Shown here piece by piece: positions 1 through 6,200 of a stretch of 6,200 nt of DNA. The stretch lies in the NCBI GenBank assembly GCA_011046175.1, contig DSBB01000077.1:1-6200 (forward strand). Direction: 5' to 3'. A program made the position numbers and the translations under genes. Every line of letters starts with the position of its first letter. The stretch's first letter is position 1. This stretch comes from Candidatus Hydrogenedentota bacterium (GTDB lineage Bacteria > Hydrogenedentota > Hydrogenedentia > Hydrogenedentales > CAITNO01). The notes under the pieces were generated by a model. That model ran no database searches, was not told the DNA's origin, and saw only the letters and a list, made by a program, of their open reading frames with translations.

Positions 1-34
1 AGCCAGCCCAGGTTAAGCGCCTATTTGATGTTAA

Positions 35-940
35 TCATCCGCTGAGCTGCTGAAAAAAATCCAGTGCGCGGGGGATGATCTTCTCGTGGGCGTCTTCGAG
101 CACAAAATGCCCGGCGTGATCGAAGACATGCACCTCCGCGTTGGGAAAATGTTCTTTCCAATGCGGCAGGAAATCCCGCTCGGTGAAACAGAAATCGTCC
201 TTGCCCCAGAAGATAAGCATGGGATGATCGCGGAACCGGGCGAGACCCGGTTCCAGCGCATGCACCACGGGCAGGGTCGGATGGTCCGGCTCCAGCGGGA
301 TGTCCTGCACGAACCGGTGTATGGCGATGCGGTTGCGCCAACTGTTGTAGGGGGCGAGATAGCCCGCGCGCACCTGCCGTGTGAACCGGCGTCGTTGCGA
401 CGTGGCGAACAGGAACGTCGCCAGCAGGAACCCGTTCAGGCCGCGCACCATGAACGCGCCGTATCCGGGAATGCGGCACATCTTGATGCGGTACGGGATG
501 CGCGGCGGGAAAAACACGGCGGTGTTCAACACGACGAATCCGGCTATTTTCTCCGGATGGCGCTGGGCGTAGCCCATGCCGATGGCGCCGCCCCAGTCAT
601 GCATGACCAGCGTAACCCGCGAAACGTCCAGCGACTCGATGAGCCGCTCGAGGTTGTCGGTGTGCTGCTTGAGCGTGTAGGCGTATTCCTGCGGCTTGTC
701 CGACAGGCCGCAGCCGATGTGGTCGGGCGCGATGACGCGGTGGCGCTTGCTTGCGGCGGCAACGAGATTGCGGTAATAAAACGACCAGGTGGGGTTGCCA
801 TGGACCATGACAATGGCGGCGTTGGCGTTCTGCCCGTCCGCCGGGCCCTCGTCCAGGTAGTGCATTTTCGTCCCATCCAACTCGAACCAGTGCGAATCAA
901 AGGGATACAAATCCTTGAATGGGGCGGTGTCCGCTACCAT
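35..940 (-). CDS. oleB: OleB-type alpha/beta hydrolase (beta-lactone decarboxylase)
   Basis: A 301-residue protein of the haloalkane dehalogenase-like alpha/beta hydrolase family. Visible are the oxyanion-hole motif HGNPTW (residues 47-52), the nucleophile elbow HDWGG with Asp115, an acidic residue in WGKDD (248-249) and the catalytic His278 in HAGHF. An Asp nucleophile followed by Trp is the dehalogenase signature, which OleB shares. In the established ole pathway OleB decarboxylates the cis-beta-lactone made by OleC to give a long-chain cis-olefin. No signal peptide is seen, so it is cytosolic and probably associates with OleC and OleD. The ATG at 940 is chosen because it overlaps the oleA stop in ATGGTAG (7 bases). 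The frame stays open up to a GTG at 1018, but that would add 26 residues that look non-homologous and lie inside oleA. The size is normal for unfused OleB. On its own it could pass for a haloalkane dehalogenase; the adjacent oleA decides the call. Confidence 0.86.
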   Translation of the reverse strand: MVADTAPFKDLYPFDSHWFELDGTKMHYLDEGPADGQNANAAIVMVHGNPTWSFYYRNLVAAASKRHRVIAPDHIGCGLSDKPQEYAYTLKQHTDNLERLIESLDVSRVTLVMHDWGGAIGMGYAQRHPEKIAGFVVLNTAVFFPPRIPYRIKMCRIPGYGAFMVRGLNGFLLATFLFATSQRRRFTRQVRAGYLAPYNSWRNRIAIHRFVQDIPLEPDHPTLPVVHALEPGLARFRDHPMLIFWGKDDFCFTERDFLPHWKEHFPNAEVHVFDHAGHFVLEDAHEKIIPRALDFFQQLSG

Positions 941-1950
941 TTCACGCTCATCATGGCGCAATTCAATCCGCTGCCGATGCCCAGGAGCGCCACATGATCG
1001 CCCGCCTTGAGCAGGCACTTTTCAGCTGCAATGGCCAGTGTTATGGGCAGCGAGGCCGGGCCGATATTGCCCAGTTCCGGAAAGGTCAGGGCAAATTTGT
1101 CCAACGTCAGCCCGAGTTTCTGAATAAGCGCCTGCGTGTTGGCCTGGCTGACCTGATGTGGAATGTACTTGTCAATGGTTGCGTCGCTCCAGTTCATGAT
1201 TTTCCTGCCGGCGATTTTCCATGTGCGCGCGGCAAGATCAACGCCCGCCACCAGCAGCGCCTTGGCGTCTGTGAACAGGAAATCGCGCTGACCGAAGCAC
1301 AGGCTGTTATGCTCGGTGGCGGCCAGTTTCACGGCGTCGCCCAGTATATGCCCCGAAGTGGCCTTGTCCTTGTGGCACAGCAGCATGGCCACCGCGCCCG
1401 AGCCCAGCGTCAGCGTGGCGAAGTTGCTGTAGAATGTGTCCATATCCACGTCCGGCTGCTGCAACCGCCTGATGGTTGCCTCGATGAACTCGCGGGCGTC
1501 TTCGCCGTCCACGATCAGGCCGTACTCGATCTGGCCGGCTTCAATCATGAGCGACACCGTTTCCATGGCGTTGAGGAAACCGAGACAGGCGTTGCTGATG
1601 TCGTAATTCATGCAGTCAGGCGACAAACCCAGCTTTGCATGCACCATGGAGGCCACCGACGGCTCGATATAGTCTTTGCATACGGAGGCGTTGATAATTA
1701 CGCCTATTTGCTTCGGGTCAATGCCGGCGTCGGCAATGACCCTCTGCGCCGCGCGCGCAGCCACGTCACTGGGCATTACGCCCCGATCCCAGAAAAGCCG
1801 TTCCTTAATGCCGGTCAACGTTTCCAATGTGCCCTTGGGTACGCCGAGCCGCGCCATTGTGTCCGCTATCTGGTCTTCAATCCAAGAGGAAAGCACGCGA
1901 TGGGTCGGAATTTCGTACGCCATCGCTTCAATTGCCACATTGCCACTCAT
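934..1950 (-). CDS. oleA: OleA, thiolase-fold acyl-CoA condensing enzyme (3-oxoacyl-ACP synthase III family)
   Basis: A 338-residue thiolase-superfamily protein of the FabH/OleA type. The catalytic set is complete: Cys122 in SNACLGF, His265 in IPHQVSQAN and Asn295 in ELGNIGPAS. Glu96 in DYIEPSVAS matches the glutamate that OleA inserts into the partner subunit's active site and that FabH lacks. The C-terminal GIGSGLN (324-330) is the conserved glycine loop. OleA performs the non-decarboxylative Claisen condensation of two long-chain acyl-CoAs to a 2-alkyl-3-ketoacid, the first step of olefin/beta-lactone formation. The ATG at 1950 is supported by an AAAGG ribosome-binding site 8 bases upstream, and the protein begins directly with the family's N-terminal strand. 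The stop overlaps the start of oleB, so the two are translationally coupled. The alternative, a FabH-like synthase in another beta-ketoacid or beta-lactone pathway, is made unlikely by Glu96 and the OleB neighbour. Confidence 0.88.
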   Translation of the reverse strand: MSGNVAIEAMAYEIPTHRVLSSWIEDQIADTMARLGVPKGTLETLTGIKERLFWDRGVMPSDVAARAAQRVIADAGIDPKQIGVIINASVCKDYIEPSVASMVHAKLGLSPDCMNYDISNACLGFLNAMETVSLMIEAGQIEYGLIVDGEDAREFIEATIRRLQQPDVDMDTFYSNFATLTLGSGAVAMLLCHKDKATSGHILGDAVKLAATEHNSLCFGQRDFLFTDAKALLVAGVDLAARTWKIAGRKIMNWSDATIDKYIPHQVSQANTQALIQKLGLTLDKFALTFPELGNIGPASLPITLAIAAEKCLLKAGDHVALLGIGSGLNCAMMSVKW

Positions 1951-1958
1951 TATAACCG

Positions 1959-1963
1959 CCTTT
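1959..1963 (-). promoter_or_regulatory. Ribosome-binding site of oleA
   Basis: AAAGG on the minus strand, followed by CGG, lies 8 bases before the ATG at 1950. It is the only purine-rich Shine-Dalgarno match near that start and supports it. No convincing -35/-10 pair was found between it and the terminator at 2117-2138, so the oleA promoter is not assigned. Confidence 0.65.
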
Positions 1964-2116
1964 ACTGCTATGTTTTAATAACACACTCCCGGATTTGTCT
2001 CACAGTACGGGTTGCGAAACGCGCACGTCGGCAAAAGTGACTCCGGGATCAATCACAGGGAACATGCGCACGCAATAATAGAAGATTGGGCGGGATGCAG
2101 TCAAATCGGCTGCTTG

Positions 2117-2138
2117 AAAAATCGGCGCTTTCGAGCGC
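2117..2138 (-). terminator. Probable intrinsic terminator of the lipoprotein gene
   Basis: Read on the minus strand this is a 5-bp GC-rich stem GCGCT / AGCGC closed by the tetraloop CGAA (2125-2138), then three bases and a run of five T (2121-2117). It starts 47 bases after the lipoprotein stop and would separate that transcript from oleA. The stem is short and not directly joined to the T run, so efficiency is uncertain. The plus-strand reading has no T run after the stem. Confidence 0.5.
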
Positions 2139-2184
2139 GTCACCGGCGGGGGGGGGCAGGTCGGATGGGACGCATTATTTGCCG
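2139..2184. other. Intergenic stretch with a run of nine G
   Basis: Between the lipoprotein stop and its terminator there is an uninterrupted run of nine G (2148-2156, C on the coding strand). It is in the 3' untranslated part of the lipoprotein transcript. Nothing else is recognised here. The rest of the gap up to oleA (1964-2116) shows no gene, no RNA and no clear promoter. Confidence 0.45.
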
Positions 2185-2946
2185 TCATTCACCCAGGAAC
2201 GTGATATTGCCTATGTTCACGCGCCCCTTGACATACGATTCTGTGATTGTCATGCCGCTGACGCCGGTGGTTCGCGCTCCCAGCAGCCGCCGCTCGATGC
2301 GCGCGTCAAATCCGGCGCTCTCAATTTTGCCGATGTTGGTTTCAAGGTCATAGCGGATGGGCATTTCCGCGGGCAGTCGCATATCCAGCGCGCCGATGTT
2401 CACCTCAACGTTTTGCGTCCCGAAAATGCCCAGCGTCGAAGCGATTTTCATGTCGCCCACGTTTACAGCGGCGTTCATATTGCCGACCATGTTGCTGATT
2501 TCAATAGCGCCCACATTGACGTCGAGGTCGGCGGGCAACGCGACCGGCGCATCCAGCACAAAATCAACGCGGGGGGACACTTTCACGAAAAGACGTTCCA
2601 GAAAGGGTAGCCGCTGCAGGTTAACGGCAATTTGGAGTTCGCCGTCCTTGACGCCCTGATGAATCTCTATGGCGCTCTGGTACTTGTCCGGATTGGCAAG
2701 CCCAAGCAGGCTGTAGGTCTGTACCCTTTTCTCCACGCGAACGTGGGGATTGAAAATACGGGCTGTGTCCCCCGAAACGGTTACTTTTCCGATAGGATTG
2801 GATACGCTTATTTTTTGGTTAACCGGCCAAAAATCAGTCTCTTCGACGACGGGGTCGCTTGTGCGTCTGATACAGCCTGAAAAGACGACCAAGGCCAATG
2901 TCAAGGCCCCGATCGTTGGCAATTTGGCTGCTACTGTCATTTTCAT
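2185..2946 (-). CDS. Lipoprotein with repeated VN(V/I)G motif, DUF4097 / adhesin-head-like
   Basis: A 253-residue exported protein. Residues 1-24 form a signal peptide (basic start, then a hydrophobic run TIGALTLALVVF) ending in the lipobox VFSGC with lipidated Cys25. Position +2 is Ile, not Asp, which by the enterobacterial rule suggests the outer membrane. The mature part opens with SVSNPIGKVTVSG (47-59), typical of DUF4097-like beta-repeat domains. It then carries five copies of (V/T)N(V/I)G at residues 143, 161, 182, 203 and 243, each on a predicted strand; this suggests a beta-solenoid or stacked-strand domain. ATG 2946 is preferred because GGGAG lies 9 bases upstream. A TTG at 2952 in the same frame would leave only 3 bases, and ATG 2940 would leave 15. 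The gene is monocistronic, with its own promoter and a probable terminator. Its molecular role is unknown; a surface, scaffold or stress-related role is only a guess from the fold type. Confidence 0.75.
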   Translation of the reverse strand: MKMTVAAKLPTIGALTLALVVFSGCIRRTSDPVVEETDFWPVNQKISVSNPIGKVTVSGDTARIFNPHVRVEKRVQTYSLLGLANPDKYQSAIEIHQGVKDGELQIAVNLQRLPFLERLFVKVSPRVDFVLDAPVALPADLDVNVGAIEISNMVGNMNAAVNVGDMKIASTLGIFGTQNVEVNIGALDMRLPAEMPIRYDLETNIGKIESAGFDARIERRLLGARTTGVSGMTITESYVKGRVNIGNITFLGE

Positions 2947-2955
2947 GCGCAATCA

Positions 2956-2960
2956 CTCCC
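2956..2960 (-). promoter_or_regulatory. Ribosome-binding site deciding the lipoprotein start
   Basis: GGGAG on the minus strand, 9 bases before ATG 2946 and only 3 before the in-frame TTG 2952. The spacing selects the ATG and removes two residues from the longest reading frame. Confidence 0.65.
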
Positions 2961-2994
2961 AATCAATACTATAGAATCCTACTGATTATACACC

Positions 2995-3023
2995 ATTATA
3001 CCGTATTTGTTTCCGAATGGCAA
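2995..3023 (-). promoter_or_regulatory. Near-consensus sigma-70-type promoter of the lipoprotein gene
   Basis: On the minus strand, TTGCCA (3023-3018; 5 of 6 to TTGACA) is followed by a 17-base spacer and a perfect TATAAT (3000-2995). Transcription would begin near 2988, giving a leader of about 42 bases with the GGGAG site in the expected place. A second perfect TATAAT lies ten bases downstream (2990-2985) but has no good -35 at proper distance. Confidence 0.7.
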
Positions 3024-3165
3024 GTTTTATTGAATTTATGGTTTGTCCTGCGATGGTGCGCCGGTTTGTGAGAAACGGCTGTTTTATGGCATAGTAGAGC
3101 AGCACGGCAGGGGGGATGCGCATCATTGCCATCTGCCCGCAATTATCAGTCTCATCTTGAACAAC

Positions 3166-3170
3166 GGAGA
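3166..3170 (+). promoter_or_regulatory. Ribosome-binding site of the GH38 gene
   Basis: GGAGA sits just before ATG 3175: GGAG is 5 bases from that codon and 11 from the next in-frame ATG at 3181. It fixes the start well inside the longest open frame, which extends to a TTG at 3043. No confident plus-strand promoter could be picked in 2953-3165. Confidence 0.65.
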
Positions 3171-3174
3171 GTAT

Positions 3175-5967
3175 ATGCCCATGCCGCAAGAACGCAAAAC
3201 GATTCATGTCGTATCGAATTCCCATTGGGACCGCGAGTGGGGGTACCCCTTCGAGGAGACGCGGTTGTTGCTGTTGAAGTTCATGGACGAACTGCTCGAA
3301 CTGCTGGAGAATGATCCTGAGTTTCACTCGTTCACCATGGATTCGCAGACCCTGTGCGTGGAGGACTATCTGGAATTGCGCCCGGAAAAGCGTCCGGTTG
3401 TCGAAAAACACGTCAGGAGCGGCAAACTGCTCGTGGGCCCGTGGTATTCGCTGCCGGAAGAGTACATCTGCAACGGCGAGTCGCTGGTACGCAACCTGCT
3501 TGTGGGGCACCGCAGCGCCGCGGCGCTGGGCAAAGTGACCAAGAGCGGTTATACTCCCTTCAGCTACGGCCAGACCTCGCAGATTCCCCAGATTTACCGG
3601 GGGTTCGACATAGACGACATCATCTTCTATCGCGGCATCAACACGCCCAAATGCGAGTACATTCTCGAAGGCCCCGATGGATCGCGGCTGTTGGGCTCGC
3701 GCTTCGGATGCATGAGCCGGTTCAGTTATTACATTTATGTCTACCGCGTGCTGCGCTACGGCTCGGATGATGTGTTTCAGCGTTACGACTGGGACCGCGG
3801 CGCCGCGCCGTTCCGGATGATTGACGCGTCGCGTCCCCGCGACCATTATTACATCCTTGACGACAAGAAGAAACAGTGGAACGACGCGCCCATCCGCGAG
3901 CAACTGCTGAAACTGGCGCGCGATGAGTCGGAACATTTCAGCACCAGCCAGATTGTGTGCATGCAGGGCTTCGATTCGTCGAATCCCGACCCGGAAGAGA
4001 CGCGCATCATGAAACTGTGCCAGAAGCTGCTGCCGGAACACGACATCAAGTTCTCAAACCTCGAAGCCTATATGGAGGCAATGGGCAGGGAAGTGAAAGA
4101 CCCGGTGGTGCTGCGCGGCGAGTTCCGCGACCCCGGTTCCACGGGCAGTTGGACGCATCTGTTCGGCGACGTCATCAGCGCGCGCCCGCGCCTGAAACAA
4201 CACAATCACTTCGCCGAAGTGAACTTGCAGCGCCGCGCCGAGCCGTGGGCCGCCGTGGCGTCCATGATCGGCGGCGAGTATATCAAGACCGCCTTTGACC
4301 GCGCGTGGCGGTTCCTGTTGCAAAACCATCCCCACGACACCATTACCGGCGCGGGCATTGACCAAATGGAAAAGGACTCGCTGTTCCGCTTCGACCAGAT
4401 CAACATCATTGCCGACGGGTTGACCCGCCGCGCCTTTGAGGCGGTGCAGATTCAAATTGACAATGGTGATGTATGCGCCAGGGACAGCGTCATTACCGTG
4501 TTCAACCCCTGTCCGTTCCCGCGCAAGGCGGTGGTGTCGTGTCTTGTGGACATGCCCGCGAACATGGGCTATGAGGCCTTTGCCGTGCAAACGGCGGACG
4601 GACGCGCCCTGCGTCTTCAACAGCAGGAAAAATTCCCCATGGGCGTGCTGGTGCGCAACTTGCAGGACATCTCGGTGGAGCTGCGCGCCGAGCGCGTCCG
4701 CTGTCATCTGGAGACTGATGAAATCCCGGCCTACGGCTACAGCACGTACCACGTGACGCGCGCGCCGCGTTTCGCATGGCAGCCGGGCACGCTTGCGCCG
4801 GAGACCAACGTGCTGGAGAACGAACATTTGCGGGTGGCGTTCAACAGCGACGGCACACTGGACATGACCCACAAGGAGACGGAACGCACATTCACAGGGC
4901 TGCATTATCTGGAGGACAGCGGCGAGACGGGGCACTCATGGATACATCAGCCGCCGGAGCGCGACGAAATCATCACGTCACATGGGTCACCCTGCCAGAT
5001 AGCCTTGGAAGAATCGGGGCCGCTCTATGCGCGGATGCGCGTGGACTACCGGCTCCGGATTCCGGTAAGCGTCGAGGATGAGCCGTATGTGGACTTCCGC
5101 GAAGGCGATTTGAACAACACCGGACGCACCGAAGAACGTCGCGAGATGATTGTGACCAGCCGGTTTACTTTGCGGGCGGGCGCAAAACGCCTCGATGTGC
5201 GCACCGCGTTCACCAACACCTGCAAGCATCACCGGCTGCGCGTGGTGTTCCCCACGCGCCTCGACTGCGACCGCACCGACGCGGAAATTGCGTTTGATGT
5301 TATCGGACGCGACATCACCATCAAACCGACCAGTCCCTACTACGGCCACCCGAACCCGCAGTACCCCATGCACCGCTTTGTGGACATGACCGACGGCAAC
5401 GTCGGCTTCGCCGTGATCAACAACTCGGGGCTGCGCGAGTACGAGGCCATGGACAAGGCCGACCGACCGCTCGCCATCACCCTGCTCCGCGCCTTCACCT
5501 ACCGCAATTCACCGGTGTTCGGACGCTGGGAGACCTATCCCGACATGGAACGGGCCCAGTGCGTCGGCGACTGGGAGTGGACATACGCGCTGTATCCGCA
5601 CAGCGGCGACTGGACCAACGGCGTGTACCGCGAGGCGGAGGACATGAACCTGCCCCTCGAACCCGCGCAAGCGGGGCCGCACGAGGGCACGCTGCCCAAG
5701 ACGATGAGTTTCCTGACGGTCGAAGGCGAGGCGTTGCAGGTGGCGGCGCTGAAACAGGCCGAAGACCGACCCGGCAATTATGTGATACGCCTCTTCAACC
5801 CGACACAGGAAACCGTGAAAGGCGCGTTGGTTTTGTTTAAGGATGCGCGCGAAGCATGGCTCACCAACATGAACGAAGATCGCCAGGAACAATTGCCTGT
5901 TGAAGGCAACCGCATTCCGCTGGAAGCGGCAAAGAAGAAAATTGTAACCGTGGAGTTTGTTTTATAG
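3175..5967 (+). CDS. Glycoside hydrolase family 38 alpha-mannosidase-like protein, catalytic Asp replaced by Phe
   Basis: A 930-residue cytoplasmic protein (no signal peptide), full length for bacterial GH38. The N-terminal catalytic domain (about 10-290) has SHWDREW with metal ligands His17 and Asp19, then GPWYSLPEEYICNGESLVRN (88-107). The QGFDSSNPDP segment (264-273) has Asp267 as a candidate acid/base. The middle helical domain (about 325-405) holds SARPRLKQHN and NHPHDTITG with the metal ligand His387. The C-terminal beta-sandwich region (about 500-925) contains HHRLRVVFPT and GLREYEAMDK, both typical of the family. GH38 enzymes are metal-dependent retaining alpha-mannosidases acting on mannosides or glycan breakdown products. 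The odd point is YTPFSYGQTSQ (126-136): most members read PDSFG here, the Asp being both nucleophile and metal ligand, and this protein has Phe129. Activity or specificity may therefore differ. It is divergent from the lipoprotein gene, and no sugar transporter or kinase is in view. Confidence 0.93.
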   Translation: MPMPQERKTIHVVSNSHWDREWGYPFEETRLLLLKFMDELLELLENDPEFHSFTMDSQTLCVEDYLELRPEKRPVVEKHVRSGKLLVGPWYSLPEEYICNGESLVRNLLVGHRSAAALGKVTKSGYTPFSYGQTSQIPQIYRGFDIDDIIFYRGINTPKCEYILEGPDGSRLLGSRFGCMSRFSYYIYVYRVLRYGSDDVFQRYDWDRGAAPFRMIDASRPRDHYYILDDKKKQWNDAPIREQLLKLARDESEHFSTSQIVCMQGFDSSNPDPEETRIMKLCQKLLPEHDIKFSNLEAYMEAMGREVKDPVVLRGEFRDPGSTGSWTHLFGDVISARPRLKQHNHFAEVNLQRRAEPWAAVASMIGGEYIKTAFDRAWRFLLQNHPHDTITGAGIDQMEKDSLFRFDQINIIADGLTRRAFEAVQIQIDNGDVCARDSVITVFNPCPFPRKAVVSCLVDMPANMGYEAFAVQTADGRALRLQQQEKFPMGVLVRNLQDISVELRAERVRCHLETDEIPAYGYSTYHVTRAPRFAWQPGTLAPETNVLENEHLRVAFNSDGTLDMTHKETERTFTGLHYLEDSGETGHSWIHQPPERDEIITSHGSPCQIALEESGPLYARMRVDYRLRIPVSVEDEPYVDFREGDLNNTGRTEERREMIVTSRFTLRAGAKRLDVRTAFTNTCKHHRLRVVFPTRLDCDRTDAEIAFDVIGRDITIKPTSPYYGHPNPQYPMHRFVDMTDGNVGFAVINNSGLREYEAMDKADRPLAITLLRAFTYRNSPVFGRWETYPDMERAQCVGDWEWTYALYPHSGDWTNGVYREAEDMNLPLEPAQAGPHEGTLPKTMSFLTVEGEALQVAALKQAEDRPGNYVIRLFNPTQETVKGALVLFKDAREAWLTNMNEDRQEQLPVEGNRIPLEAAKKKIVTVEFVL

Positions 5968-6050
5968 GGGGACGCAAGCCTCTGCCGCAAGGCGTCGCCA
6001 CGGTTTATGCGCCGCCTGTTGGACGCTGTCATATCAACCTTGGCGGAACA
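5968..6050. other. Short non-coding stretch after the GH38 gene
   Basis: It holds weak, mutually exclusive inverted repeats: GACGC (5971-5975) with GCGTC (5992-5996), and GCCT (5978-5981) with AGGC (5990-5993). No T run follows, so it is not called a terminator. The nine bases GACGCAAGC at 5971-5979 are the reverse complement of part of the 58-bp repeat at 6086-6094. No gene is recognised. Confidence 0.4.
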
Positions 6051-6200
6051 CAGGGACAGACCCGTCTCGCTTCCGCGGGTCGCTCGCTTGCGTCGTCGTC
6101 AACAAAAACAGGGACAGACCCGTCTCGCTTCCGCTGGTCGCTCGCTTGCGTCGTCGTCAACAAAAACAGGGACAGACCCGTCTCGCTTCCGCTGGTCGCT
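6051..6200. repeat. 58-bp tandem repeat, at least 2.6 copies, running off the right edge
   Basis: Units begin with CAGGGACAGACCCGTCTCGC at 6051, 6109 and 6167 (exact 58-base period; the third copy is cut by the window end after 34 bases). Units are identical in the visible overlap except one base: G at 6077 in the first copy is T at 6135 and 6193. Each full unit contains CTCGCTT twice, 17 bases apart (6066 and 6083), a GTCGTCGTC triplet run and a short A run. In the first copy GACCCG (6059-6064) can pair with CGGGTC (6076-6081); the G-to-T change breaks this stem in later copies. The period is not a multiple of three and there is no variable spacer, so this is neither a coding repeat nor a CRISPR array. 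It is an intergenic minisatellite or an expanded dispersed repeat. Confidence 0.93.

Noticed and set aside
941..1018. Upstream GTG extension of oleB by 26 residues
   Set aside because: It lies wholly inside oleA in another frame, the added residues (Gly/Arg-rich) do not resemble the family, and ATG 940 gives the usual stop-start overlap and normal length.
86..2040. Long plus-strand frames (86-997 and 919-2040) opposite oleB and oleA
   Set aside because: Their translations show no family motifs and are rich in Arg, His and Gly, as expected for antisense shadows of GC-biased genes with complete active-site motifs.
2000..2188. A 62-codon minus-strand frame whose ATG overlaps the lipoprotein stop as ATGA
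   Set aside because: The overlap is attractive, but the frame crosses a run of nine C and the probable terminator hairpin, lacks any recognisable domain or hydrophobic segment, and has no separate ribosome-binding site. Kept only as a remote possibility.
3115..3124. Perfect 10-base palindrome GATGCGCATC upstream of the GH38 gene, considered as an operator
   Set aside because: It is a single short site with no second copy and no recognised promoter nearby, so it cannot be told from chance.
3043..3174. 44-residue TTG extension of the GH38 protein
   Set aside because: The family's first strand begins just after ATG 3175, which has a proper GGAGA site. The extension shows no signal peptide or conserved motif.
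2986..4935. Long minus-strand frames opposite the GH38 gene (2986-4041 and 4054-4935)
   Set aside because: They are antisense shadows: no recognisable domain, His/Arg/Gln-rich composition, and the plus strand is clearly a complete GH38 gene.
5971..5996. Hairpin after the GH38 stop considered as an intrinsic terminator
   Set aside because: Stems are only 4-5 bp, compete with each other, and no T run follows.
6051..6200. CRISPR array
   Set aside because: The units are contiguous 58-base copies with no unique spacers between conserved repeats, and no cas gene is nearby.

Overview
The window looks like chromosomal DNA from a moderately GC-rich, probably Gram-negative bacterium. It carries a separate oleA and oleB pair (in actinobacteria oleB is often fused to oleC), an outer-membrane-type lipoprotein and a large cytoplasmic family 38 glycosidase. 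This mix fits the Planctomycetes/Verrucomicrobia/Lentisphaerae sphere or related candidate phyla. That placement is a weak inference, because no phylogenetic marker gene is present.

Layout from left to right. Positions 35-1950 (minus strand) hold two translationally overlapping genes, oleA (934-1950) and oleB (35-940), of the long-chain olefin / beta-lactone pathway. OleA joins two fatty acyl-CoAs head to head. OleB is the Asp-nucleophile alpha/beta hydrolase that decarboxylates the beta-lactone to a cis-alkene. The partners oleC and oleD would lie left of position 1 if the usual oleABCD order holds. Positions 1951-2184 are a non-coding gap with a probable intrinsic terminator for the next gene and a run of nine G. 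Positions 2185-2946 (minus strand) encode a lipoprotein of the DUF4097 / adhesin-head-like kind, with a repeated VN(V/I)G motif. It is driven by a very good sigma-70-type promoter at 2995-3023. Positions 3175-5967 (plus strand, divergent) encode a 930-residue alpha-mannosidase-like protein of glycoside hydrolase family 38. Positions 5968-6200 are non-coding and end in a 58-bp tandem repeat that runs off the right edge.

The three transcription units appear functionally independent: hydrocarbon biosynthesis, a cell-envelope lipoprotein and intracellular glycan breakdown. The most notable points are the mannosidase, where the normally invariant catalytic Asp of the PDSFG-type motif reads as Phe129 while the other expected metal and acid residues are present, and the 58-bp tandem repeat at the right end. 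No mobile element, tRNA, rRNA or CRISPR array was seen.
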